A stretch of DNA of 29,085 bases, taken from the NCBI GenBank assembly GCA_048497495.1, contig JAFHCF010000016.1, positions 1 through 29,085 of the forward strand, written 5' to 3'. Below, one piece after another: positions 15,863 to 23,045 of this stretch. Positions within the stretch are counted from its first letter, which is position 1; each line of letters begins with the position of its first letter. A program made the translations under genes and the position numbers. Source of the DNA: JAFHCF01 sp048497495. Its GTDB lineage: Bacteria; Pseudomonadota; Alphaproteobacteria; Rhizobiales; Ancalomicrobiaceae. A model generated the notes under the pieces. It was not told the DNA's origin and ran no database searches. It worked only from the letters and a program-made list of their open reading frames with translations.

Positions 15863-16351
15863 ATGACCTTTCAACATCGCAAGTCCGTCACCCATCGCCT
15901 CGCCATGGCCGCCAAGGCGCACCGGGCCCGTTCCGGTGCGCATCTCAGCCGGATCGGACTGCATGCCGGGCAGGAAGCGGTGCTGAAGGCGCTCTCCGAC
16001 GAGGATGGCCGCACCATGAGCCAACTCGCCCAGGCGCTCGGCGTCCAGCCGCCGACGGTCACCAAGATGGTGTCGCGGCTCTCCGCCCAGAACCTCCTGA
16101 AGCGCGTCCCCTCCCCGACCGACGGCCGTCTCGCCCGTGTCCACCTCACCGACGAGGGCAAGGCCAAGATCGACGAGATCGACCGCATCTGGAAGCGGAT
16201 CGAGCGCGAGGCGCTGGCCGGCTTCGACGACAAGGATCGCAAGAAGCTGCGCAAGCTCCTGCGCACCATCGAGCGCAACCTCACCCTCCAACTCGATCCG
16301 CTCGACGAGGCCGAGGCGGCCGAGGAACCGGAGGACGATCCGGAGGAGTGA
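15863..16351 (+). CDS. MarR family transcriptional regulator
   Basis: The 162-residue protein has the MarR winged helix: GLHAGQEAVLKALSDEDGRTMSQLAQALGVQPPTVTKMVSRLSAQNLLKRVPSPTDGRLARVHLTDEGK, with the recognition helix around PPTVTKMVSRL and the wing DGRLARVHLT. C-terminal helices provide dimerisation, and the last 18 residues are strongly acidic (DEAEAAEEPEDDPEE). I prefer ATG 15863, with AGGTG 6 nt upstream, over GTG 15854. MarR proteins usually bind small aromatic or oxidising ligands and repress an adjacent gene; the nearest candidate is the DMT transporter 253 bp downstream. Ligand unknown. Confidence 0.9.
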   Translation: MTFQHRKSVTHRLAMAAKAHRARSGAHLSRIGLHAGQEAVLKALSDEDGRTMSQLAQALGVQPPTVTKMVSRLSAQNLLKRVPSPTDGRLARVHLTDEGKAKIDEIDRIWKRIEREALAGFDDKDRKKLRKLLRTIERNLTLQLDPLDEAEAAEEPEDDPEE

Positions 16352-16402
16352 TCTCCCCGGTTCGCGCGGTCCGACGCGGTTCGCGCGGCCGCGAGGGCGT
16401 GT

Positions 16403-16418
16403 GGTTCGGTCCCGAACC
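16403..16418. promoter_or_regulatory. Inverted repeat between marR-type and DMT genes
   Basis: GGTTCGG (16403-16409) and CCGAACC (16412-16418) form a near-continuous 16-bp palindrome with only TC between the halves. A MarR dimer binds sites of this size and symmetry, so it could be the operator for the downstream transporter; it could also be a weak terminator stem. Two direct copies of CGGTTCGCGCGG lie just upstream (about 16359 and 16377). Confidence 0.35.
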
Positions 16419-16604
16419 GGCGCCGCCGAATGGACATGGCAGCCATTCGCCCGCCGACGCTTCGCCGCGCTGGACCTGTTCGATCCGGACCGCTACCTAG
16501 ATCCTGCGGCCACATCCGGTGGCCGTCGGCGAATGGCCGTGCCCTGGCGCGACGACCGACGAAGATCGGTTCGATGACGCGACGGGATCGAAAGGACCAC
16601 ATCG

Positions 16605-17537
16605 GTGGACGAGAGACGACCGGCGGCCCCGCTCTCGCAGGATGGCCGCGCCGAAAGGTTGCGACGCCTCACCGGCATCGGGCTGATGATGGCGGCTCTC
16701 CTCTGCTTCACCGGCATCGACACCTCGGCGAAGTGGCTCGTCCACACCCTGCCGCCGTTCGAGATCACCTTCTTCCGCTACCTCGTCGCCGTCATCGCCG
16801 CGTCGATCGTCTTCAACCCGCTGACGGTGCGCGGCGCCTGGACCACGCGCCGGCCCTGGTTGCAGGGCCTGCGCGCCCTCTTCCTGCTCGGCTCGACGGT
16901 CTTCAATTTCCTGGCGCTTCGCCATCTGCAACTGGCCGAGACCATGTCGATCAGTTTCGGCGTGCCGTTTCTGGTCGCCGTCCTGTCGGTGCCTCTGCTC
17001 GGAGAGACCATCGGCGGACGACGGTGGGGCGCGATCGCCGTCGGCTTCGTCGGCGTCCTGATGGTGACCCGGCCGACGCCGTCGCATTTCGATCCGGCGA
17101 TGCTCTGGGCCTTCGCCAGCGCCGGTTGCTATGCCGGCTACGTCATCGCCACCCGCAAGCTGTCCAGTGTCGATTCCGCCGCGAGCCTGCTGGTGCTCTC
17201 CGCCGCCCTGCCGGTCGTGCTGCTCGCCCCCTTCATGCCGGCGATCTGGGTGTGGCCGACGCAGGGCCTCGAATGGGCCCTGCTGGTGGTCGCCGGCCTG
17301 TGCGGGGCGCTGGGCCACTTCCTCTTCATCCTCGCCTCCACCCGCGCCCCGGCTTCGATGCTGTCGCCCTTCATCTACACCCAGATCGTCTGGATGACGC
17401 TCTCCGGTTGGCTGGTGTTCGGCGACGTGCCCGGATACTGGACGCTTTCGGGCGGCGCGGTGGTCATCGCCAGCGGCCTGTGGCTGGTCCAACAGGAACG
17501 GGGGCGACGAAACGTCGCCCTCGCCGCGTCGCCATGA
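16605..17537 (+). CDS. EamA/DMT family inner-membrane transporter
   Basis: The 310-residue protein has ten hydrophobic segments from about residue 22 to 300 in two homologous EamA halves, as in RhaT/YdcZ-type drug/metabolite exporters. Typical wording includes MMAALLCFTGIDTSAKWLV, PPFEITFFRYLVA, FNFLALRHLQLAETMSISFGVPFLVAVLSVPLLGETIG and, in the second half, LASTRAPASMLSPFIYTQIVWMTLSGWLVFGDVPGYWTLSGGAVVIASGLWLV. It likely exports a small metabolite. GTG 16605 follows AAAGGA and opens a short polar N-terminus. A MarR-type regulator lies upstream and a LacI-type regulator downstream, either of which might control it. Confidence 0.9.
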   Translation: MDERRPAAPLSQDGRAERLRRLTGIGLMMAALLCFTGIDTSAKWLVHTLPPFEITFFRYLVAVIAASIVFNPLTVRGAWTTRRPWLQGLRALFLLGSTVFNFLALRHLQLAETMSISFGVPFLVAVLSVPLLGETIGGRRWGAIAVGFVGVLMVTRPTPSHFDPAMLWAFASAGCYAGYVIATRKLSSVDSAASLLVLSAALPVVLLAPFMPAIWVWPTQGLEWALLVVAGLCGALGHFLFILASTRAPASMLSPFIYTQIVWMTLSGWLVFGDVPGYWTLSGGAVVIASGLWLVQQERGRRNVALAASP

Positions 17538-17615
17538 CCTGCATCAAGGCGCGGGAAATTCAGGTCCGACAGGTATCCTGTTGCGGACTCTCGAGGGTTC
17601 CGTCACAAACGATTC

Positions 17616-17627
17616 TCGACCGGTCGA
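17616..17627. promoter_or_regulatory. Candidate LacI-family operator
   Basis: TCGACCGGTCGA is a perfect 12-bp palindrome with a central CG, the hallmark of LacI/GalR-family operators. It lies 43 bp upstream of the chosen start of the LacI-family gene, consistent with autoregulation. Confidence 0.45.
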
Positions 17628-17670
17628 CATGACCGATCGCGACGACAGATCGAACGGTGGTCGAAGACAG

Positions 17671-18705
17671 ATGGAAAGCGGTGGAGCCACGCCCAAGCGG
17701 CGACTGACCCTGGCGATGATCGCGGAGAAGCTGGATCTCTCCACGGCGACCGTATCGCTCGCCCTGCGCAATTCGCAGTTGGTGGCCGAGGAGACCCGTC
17801 GACGGGTCCACACGCTCGCCGAGGAACTCGGCTACATCTACAACCGTTCGGCCGCGTCCCTGCGCACCGCGCGCACCAACATCGTCGGCGTCGTCGTCCA
17901 CGACATCCTCAACCCCTATTTCGCCGAACTGGTCTCGGCGGTCGAGGTCGAGCTCGGACGGCTCGGCCAGACCGTCATCCTCTACAATCACGGCGACGAT
18001 CTCCAACGCCAGCGCGTCTTCATGGAGACGCTGCTGCAATATCGCGCCGACGGCATGATCCTGTGCCCGGCGGTCGGCTCCAAGGCGTCCGACGTCACCC
18101 GCATCGCCGACGCCGGCCTGCCGACCGTGTTGATCGCGCGCGGCCTTCCCGGTCTCGACGAGATCCCGATCATCCGAGGCGACGACCGCACCGGCCTGCG
18201 CTACGCCGTCGATCACCTGATCGGCCTCGGCCATCGCCGCATCGCGCTGGTCGGCGGCCAGCAGGATTCCTCCAGCGCCTCCGAACGCCGCGCCGGCTAC
18301 GAGGACGCGCTGCGCGACGCCGGCATCCCGATCGATCCGGCGCTGGAGTTCCCCGCCGCCTCGAGCCGCCGCGCCGGCCGCGACATCTGCGGCGACGTCC
18401 TCGCCGCCCATCCGACGGCGATCGTCTGCTTCAACGATCTCCTCGCCTTCGGCATGATGATGGAACTCAGGCGGCGCGGCATCGATCCCGGCCGCGACAT
18501 CTCGCTGACCGGCTACGACGACATCGACGAGGCCTCGGTCTGGTCGCCCGGCCTCACCTCGGTGTGGAACGGCCAGCAGGAAGTCGGCCGCCTCGCCGCC
18601 CTGACCCTGCTCGAGGTCATCGCCGGTCGAACCCCGCCCGAGATGCGGGTGCTGGTCAAGCCCGAACTGCGCCTGCGCGAGACCACCTGCCCGCCGAAGG
18701 CCTGA
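17671..18705 (+). CDS. LacI family transcriptional regulator
   Basis: The 344-residue repressor has an N-terminal LacI helix-turn-helix, LTLAMIAEKLDLSTATVSLALRNSQLVAEETRRRVHTLAEELGY (about residues 12-54), a hinge (NRSAASLRTARTNIVGVVV) and a periplasmic-binding-protein-like sugar-binding core with NPYFAELVSAVE, DGMILCP, LGHRRIALVGG, RRAGYEDALRDAG and TAIVCFNDLLAFGMM. It would bind a sugar or related effector; which one is unknown. ATG 17671 is chosen because it best fits the family N-terminus and leaves the palindrome at 17616-17627 in the leader; ATG 17629 (358 residues) is a fair alternative. Neither has a strong ribosome site. Downstream is a decayed IS element, so its target genes may have been lost or may be the DMT transporter or the thiolase operon. 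Confidence 0.92.
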   Translation: MESGGATPKRRLTLAMIAEKLDLSTATVSLALRNSQLVAEETRRRVHTLAEELGYIYNRSAASLRTARTNIVGVVVHDILNPYFAELVSAVEVELGRLGQTVILYNHGDDLQRQRVFMETLLQYRADGMILCPAVGSKASDVTRIADAGLPTVLIARGLPGLDEIPIIRGDDRTGLRYAVDHLIGLGHRRIALVGGQQDSSSASERRAGYEDALRDAGIPIDPALEFPAASSRRAGRDICGDVLAAHPTAIVCFNDLLAFGMMMELRRRGIDPGRDISLTGYDDIDEASVWSPGLTSVWNGQQEVGRLAALTLLEVIAGRTPPEMRVLVKPELRLRETTCPPKA

Positions 18706-18719
18706 CACCGACGGCCTCG

Positions 18720-19050
18720 TGTCCGACCGACATGAGCCCAGTCGCGCCTTCCGATGGAGGTGATGGCCTCGGGCTTGTCGGCGAGCCCGCGCCAGGCATC
18801 GCGGGCGGTATCGACGCTGCCGGGGGCGGGCGCCGATGTGGGCGAAGCCGATCGCCTTCGAGATCCTGCCGATGGCGGCTCGTGGTCGTCGACGCCGAAG
18901 CGCTCGAAGACGACCTTCCTCAGGTCGATCCGCCGTCACCCGACGACGCCGTGGACCGCGCGCTCGCGACCGGTCTCGACGATCTCGGCGAGTTCCACCA
19001 GTTGCTTCTTCGACAGTCCGGCGGGTGCCCCTTCGAGCGGATGTCGCGAC
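18720..19050 (-). pseudogene. IS630 family transposase remnant, internally deleted
   Basis: Read on the minus strand from about 19045, one frame gives GAPAGLSKKQLVELAEIVETG and RAVHGVV, then an in-frame TGA at 18938-18936 where IS630 proteins have Trp (VVRW to VVG-stop), then RRIDLRKVVFERFGV. A frameshift follows, and a second frame gives IGRISKAIGFAHIGARPR, matching the IS630 block GFSHISARPR. The catalytic DDE core is missing: the sequence jumps to ARDAWRGLADKPEAITSIGR and RDWAHV (about 18820-18735), which resembles the C-terminal end of the same family. Thus N- and C-terminal ends survive around a deletion of about 200 codons. The assignment rests on recalled family motifs; terminal repeats were not identified. 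Confidence 0.7.
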
Positions 19051-19089
19051 GTCGGAGCATGCGGTCGAACGCCCATCGACCACCGACGA

Positions 19090-19406
19090 TCGGAGGCACA
19101 TGCGGACGATATGTCGTATCGCCCGAAATATAGATATCACGAGATCTCGATCAATCTGATTTCATCTAACGATCTACCGTTGCTGTAGACCAACAATAAA
19201 AAACTATCATATGATTTAAGCTGAAATTCCATTTAATAACATTTCAGATACAATCTATGTATAGCGTCAAAATGACACGTCGATTTTCACACGCGATCAC
19301 TTGAATTGAACTTTCTCGATCCCGAAATGATCGCATGCGAAGGGTGGGGCAGTCGCTTATCTCTGTCGGCCATTCGCACATCCTCCTCCTCAGGGAGATT
19401 TCAATC
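19090..19406. other. AT-rich regulatory region upstream of the thiolase operon
   Basis: This stretch is strikingly AT-rich against a 70% G+C background, especially 19125-19330, and holds no convincing gene. It contains the palindrome ATCATATGAT (19206-19215), an inverted repeat CTGAAAT (19221-19227) / ATTTCAG (19241-19247), and the palindrome TCGCATGCGA (19331-19340). The ribosome site AGGGAG (19392-19397) serves the thiolase ATG at 19407. It probably carries the operon promoter and may be foreign DNA left with the IS630 remnant. I could not fix a -35/-10 pair with confidence. Confidence 0.6.
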
Positions 19407-20681
19407 ATGGCCAACAAATTGAGAGAACGTGTCGTCGTCGCGGGCGTGGGCTGCACGCGTTTCGGCGATCTGCTCGAAACCCCGGAAATCCGTGGTTTGA
19501 GCCTACAGGAACTCGCGGCGCGAGCCGCGCGGGAGGCGCTCGAGGACGCGGGGATCACAGGCCCCGATGTCGATGCGGTCTTCGTCGGCAATGCGATGGT
19601 TCATTCCTCGCAGTTGCCCGCCACCTATACGCAACTGTCGAAATGGTTGGGCGGCCAATTCAAGGCCGGCGTTCATTTCGAGGCGCAATGCTCGACCACC
19701 AATGTCGGCGCGGCGATGGCGGCGATGGCGATCGCCTCCGGCGCCTATGACACCGTCCTGGTGGTCGGGGTGGAGACGACGCGAACCAAGGTCAAGGGGA
19801 TGAGCCCGTGGGAGCGGGAACCGATCTCCCACCAGATGACCTGGATGTGGACCGACATGGCGGTCAATCAGGCCTATCAGGTTCCGCAGGGCTACGACAT
19901 CTTCTCAAGCTACAACGGGATCGTCGCGCTCGGCTACTGCCGCAAATACGGCGTGTCGATCGAGGATTTCGATCGCGGCATGTTCGAACTCTGCCGCACC
20001 CGCTGTCTGCACGGTTCGCTGACGCCCAAGGCGAACAACCAGGAAACGTTGGAGGCGAAGGCGATCCGGCACGGTTTCGCGGATCCCTATGCCTTCTGGA
20101 AGTCGGAGCACAATCCGTTCGTCGCCTGGCCGTCGCGTCTGATGAGCCTGGTGACCACCGCGGACGGCGCCTCGGCGATGGTCCTGACCCGGCCCGATCT
20201 GGTGCGGCCCGGAACCAAGCCGGTGGAGTTCAAGGGCTTCGGCATCTCGTATCGCGATCTGCCCTGGTACGACGAGGATCCGACCGATTGGGCGTTCGAC
20301 CGTCGCTCGGTCGCCGCGGCGATGGAGATGTCGGGTGTCGACGTCGGCGACGTCGACTATCTCCACACCCACGACTGCTCGCACATCTCGAGCCTCTGCA
20401 CCGCCGAGATGATCGGCTACATCGAGCCCGGCAAGGCGTTGGACTATGCCCGCGACGGGCGCCTGCGCTTCGACGGCGACCGGCCGATGTCGACCCACGG
20501 CGGTCGCCACGCCTTCGGCCATGCCTGGGCGGCGAGTGCCGGTTCGGACACCTACGAGGCCGTGCAGCAGATGCGCGGGACAGCCGGTGGCCGGCAGATC
20601 CCGACGCCGCCGGCGACGTCGATGATCCACACCCACGGCTACGCGATGATCGGCACGACCATCGTGCTCGCCACGCTGTGA
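19407..20681 (+). CDS. Thiolase family protein (acetyl-CoA acetyltransferase / SCP-x type, DUF35-partnered)
   Basis: The 424-residue protein has a thiolase fold: N-terminal VVVAGVGCTRFGDL, SLQELAARAAREALEDAGI, and a nucleophile Cys95 in FEAQCSTTNVGAAMAAMAIASG. Later motifs diverge from biosynthetic thiolases: HTHDCSHI (320-326), STHGGRHAFGHAWAASAG (362-379, His372 in the GH position) and a C-terminus HTHGYAMIGTTIVL in which the usual CGG cysteine is absent. This resembles SCP2/lipid-transfer-type thiolases that act with a DUF35 protein. It likely makes or cleaves a 3-ketoacyl-CoA bond. ATG 19407 has AGGGAG upstream. The DUF35 gene follows after 18 bp; no HMG-CoA synthase gene is present, unlike the archaeal trio. 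Substrate unknown. Confidence 0.88.
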   Translation: MANKLRERVVVAGVGCTRFGDLLETPEIRGLSLQELAARAAREALEDAGITGPDVDAVFVGNAMVHSSQLPATYTQLSKWLGGQFKAGVHFEAQCSTTNVGAAMAAMAIASGAYDTVLVVGVETTRTKVKGMSPWEREPISHQMTWMWTDMAVNQAYQVPQGYDIFSSYNGIVALGYCRKYGVSIEDFDRGMFELCRTRCLHGSLTPKANNQETLEAKAIRHGFADPYAFWKSEHNPFVAWPSRLMSLVTTADGASAMVLTRPDLVRPGTKPVEFKGFGISYRDLPWYDEDPTDWAFDRRSVAAAMEMSGVDVGDVDYLHTHDCSHISSLCTAEMIGYIEPGKALDYARDGRLRFDGDRPMSTHGGRHAFGHAWAASAGSDTYEAVQQMRGTAGGRQIPTPPATSMIHTHGYAMIGTTIVLATL

Positions 20682-20699
20682 CCGAGAAAGGAGACGACC

Positions 20700-21119
20700 A
20701 TGGATACCGCAGTCCTCCAGGACTCCGCCATTCGCACCTTCTACGAGGCGTTGCGTGAGGGCAGGCTCGAGGCTCGGCGCTGCCGCCAGTGTGGGAAGAT
20801 CACCTTCCCGCCCACCAACTGCTGTGAACACTGCGGCAGTTTCGACGTCGAATGGACGACGTTGTCCGGCAAGGGCACCCTGCTCTTCGCCAGCCACAAC
20901 ATCACGCCCGCCTGCCATCCGCGCTTCGAATCGATCGCGCCCTACGTCTACGGTCACATCCGGCTCGACGAAGGGGTGATCGTGCAGGCGATCGTGCGCG
21001 GCATCGAAGCGACGCCGGCGGCGCTCGAGGCGGTCTTCGCCGCGGGGCCGATACCGGTGCGGGCATCGGTCATGCAGACGCCCGATCTCCCCGTAATGGT
21101 GTTCGAGCCGGCCGCCTGA
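20700..21119 (+). CDS. DUF35 (zinc ribbon / OB-fold) acyl-CoA-associated protein
   Basis: The 139-residue protein begins with a short helix (IRTFYEALREGRLEARRC), then a rubredoxin-like zinc ribbon with Cys28, Cys31 and Cys42, Cys45 (CRQCG and CCEHCG), and an OB-fold domain (GKGTLLFASHNITPACHP.. to the end). DUF35 proteins bind the CoA moiety and form a complex with thiolases, channelling intermediates; PhlB and archaeal DUF35 are examples. It has an ideal AAAGGAG ribosome site and is 18 bp behind the thiolase, so the two form one operon and probably one complex. A GC-rich hairpin follows its stop. Confidence 0.9.
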   Translation: MDTAVLQDSAIRTFYEALREGRLEARRCRQCGKITFPPTNCCEHCGSFDVEWTTLSGKGTLLFASHNITPACHPRFESIAPYVYGHIRLDEGVIVQAIVRGIEATPAALEAVFAAGPIPVRASVMQTPDLPVMVFEPAA

Positions 21120-21132
21120 GCCGGAGATCGCC

Positions 21133-21162
21133 CCCCGGCGCGCCCAGGCGGGCGTACCGGGG
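21133..21162. terminator. Bidirectional hairpin between DUF35 and glcG genes
   Basis: CCCCGG (21133-21138) pairs with CCGGGG (21157-21162), and inside it CGCCC pairs with GGGCG around a 4-nt loop, with one mismatched step. It lies between convergent stops 13 and 17 nt away, the usual place for a shared terminator; no T-run is present. Confidence 0.45.
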
Positions 21163-21179
21163 TCGGCCGCGCGTTCTCC

Positions 21180-21614
21180 TCAGCCGCAGTCGGCCACCAG
21201 CCCCGCCGCCTCGATCGCCGCCACCAGCGCCGCCTCGTCGTTGTCGGAGGTGTCGCCCGACATGCCGCAGCCGCCGACGAGATTGCCGTCGCGGTCGCGG
21301 ATCAGCACGCCGCCGGGCACCGGCACCGCGCCCTGATTGCCGAACAGCGTCGTCAGGCCGACGAAGAAGTGCGGGCGTTCCGTCGCGATGGCGTTGATCC
21401 GCCGGCCGCCGGAGCCGAACTTGACACAGACGTTGGCCTTGCCGAGCGCCACTTCCCACCGCAGGATCGGGCAGCCGTCTTCCGCCGCCGCCGCCTTGAG
21501 CGAACCGCGCGCGTCGAGGACGACCACCGCCATCGGCTTGAAGCCCCGTTCGCGCGCCACTCCGAGCGAGTGGCTGGCGATGGCCTGGGCGGTGGCGAGC
21601 GAGAGATCGGTCAT
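21180..21614 (-). CDS. glcG: GlcG/DUF336 (HbpS-like) haem-binding family protein
   Basis: The 144-residue protein belongs to the GlcG/HbpS family: LATAQAIASHSLGVARERGFKPMAVVVLDARGSLKAAAAEDGC, then a long helix with RWEVALGKANVCVKFGSGGRRI and the Gly-rich VPVPGGVLIRDRDGNLVGGCGMSGDTSDNDE. Family members bind haem or small acids; in glycolate operons its role is not established. It is the last gene of the glcB-glcDEFG operon, starting 26 nt after glcF. The ATG at 21614 fits the family N-terminus; the frame upstream overlaps glcF and is a shadow. Confidence 0.9.
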   Translation of the reverse strand: MTDLSLATAQAIASHSLGVARERGFKPMAVVVLDARGSLKAAAAEDGCPILRWEVALGKANVCVKFGSGGRRINAIATERPHFFVGLTTLFGNQGAVPVPGGVLIRDRDGNLVGGCGMSGDTSDNDEAALVAAIEAAGLVADCG

Positions 21615-21640
21615 GGTCGGTCTTTCCGTTTGGAGAGGGA

Positions 21641-23041
21641 TCAGGCGGGTTCGACGAGGGCGGCGAGCTTGGCCGGCAACGGCCCGCCGGTCGCCCAGTC
21701 GAGCAGTTCGACGGTGTGGAGGATCGGCATGTCGAGCCCCGAGCCGAGCTGCATGATGCAGCCGATGTTGCCGGTCGCCACCGCCGCGACCCCGGTCGAG
21801 GCGATGTTGACGATCTTGCGCTCGCGCAGGCGTCCGGCGAGTTCGGGCTGCAGCAGATTGTAGGTGCCGGCCGAGCCGCAGCACACGTGGCCCTCCGGCA
21901 CCGGGAGCACCTCGAAGCCGGCGGTCTCGAGCAGTCGCATCGGCAGGATGGTGATCTTCTGCCCGTGCTGCATCGAACAGGCGGAATGATAGGCGAGCTT
22001 CGGTCGCGGTCCCGCGACCAGCGCCGCGGCGAGATCGAGCTCGGCCACCACCTCGGTGATGTCGCGGGCGATCGCCGAGACCCGCGACGCCTTCACCGCC
22101 AGACCATGGTCGTTGCGGAACATGTGGCCGTAGTCCTTGACCATGGTGCCGCAGCCCGAGGTCGAGACGACGATCCGGTCGAGCCCGCCGGCGGCGATCT
22201 CCGCCGACCAGGCCTCGACGTTGCGCGCCGCGTGGGCATGCGCCCGGGCCTCCTCGCCCATGTGATGCTCGAGCGCGCCGCAGCAGCCGATCTTCCTCGC
22301 CACCACCACCTCGGCGCCGAGCCGGGTCAGGAGCCGCACGGTGGCGTCGTTGATGCCCGGGTCGAGCGCCGGCTGGGCGCAGCCGTTGAGCACCGCCACC
22401 CGCATCCGCCGCTCACCCACCGCCGGCACCACCTGGGGCCGCTCGATCGACGACGGCCTCGGCAGGCTGGCGGGCAGAAGCTGGAGCGAGGCCGAAAGAC
22501 GGGTCGCCACCGCCCTGACCGGCAGCACCCAGCGGGGGGGAAGCCTCCCGGCGAGCCGCCCGAGCGGGGCTCCGAGCCGGGTCACCCGGCCGATCGCCGT
22601 GGCGACCGACAGTCCGCCGGCGAGGACCTTCGCCCCGATCAGGGCGAAGCGGAACAGCGTCGGCCGCGTCAGCACGATCGCCAGCCCGCGACGGACCATC
22701 CGATCGACCAGCGGCCGGCGATAGGTCTCCTCCACATGGGTGCGGGCATGGTCGACCAGATGCATGTAGTCCACACCCGAGGGGCAGGTGGTCATGCACG
22801 CCAGGCACGACAGGCAGCGATCGAGATGCTTCACCGTCTCCGCGTCCGCCGGGCGGCCCTCCTCCAGCATCCCCTTGATCAGGTAGATGCGGCCGCGTGG
22901 ACTGTCGAGCTCGTCGCCGAGTTCGAGGAAGGTCGGGCAGGTGGCGATGCAGAAGCCGCAGTGGACGCATTTGCGCAGGATCTTCTCGGCGAGCGCCGTG
23001 TCGGGATCGGCGAGGAGATGGGGCAGGAAGTTCGTCTGCAT
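21641..23041 (-). CDS. glcF: Glycolate oxidase iron-sulfur subunit GlcF
   Basis: The 466-residue protein carries two [4Fe-4S] motifs near the N-terminus: Cys25, 28, 31, 35 (CVHCGFCIATCP) and Cys76, 79, 82, 86 (CLSCLACMTTCP). Two CCG domains follow: AVLNGCAQPALDPGIND .. IGCCGALEHHMGE, and YHSACSMQHGQKI .. EGHVCCGSAGTYNLLQPELA. It passes electrons from the GlcDE flavin sites, most likely to quinone, during glycolate oxidation. It begins 4 nt after the glcE stop. Length is somewhat above the Escherichia coli protein (about 407), with extra residues between the ferredoxin-like region and first CCG domain (residues 110-200). Confidence 0.95.
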   Translation of the reverse strand: MQTNFLPHLLADPDTALAEKILRKCVHCGFCIATCPTFLELGDELDSPRGRIYLIKGMLEEGRPADAETVKHLDRCLSCLACMTTCPSGVDYMHLVDHARTHVEETYRRPLVDRMVRRGLAIVLTRPTLFRFALIGAKVLAGGLSVATAIGRVTRLGAPLGRLAGRLPPRWVLPVRAVATRLSASLQLLPASLPRPSSIERPQVVPAVGERRMRVAVLNGCAQPALDPGINDATVRLLTRLGAEVVVARKIGCCGALEHHMGEEARAHAHAARNVEAWSAEIAAGGLDRIVVSTSGCGTMVKDYGHMFRNDHGLAVKASRVSAIARDITEVVAELDLAAALVAGPRPKLAYHSACSMQHGQKITILPMRLLETAGFEVLPVPEGHVCCGSAGTYNLLQPELAGRLRERKIVNIASTGVAAVATGNIGCIMQLGSGLDMPILHTVELLDWATGGPLPAKLAALVEPA

Positions 23042-23045
23042 GACC

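Noticed and set aside
18754..19188. 144-codon plus-strand open frame after the LacI-family gene
   Set aside because: It is antisense to the IS630 remnant and runs into the AT-rich region; it has no ribosome site and no recognisable domain.
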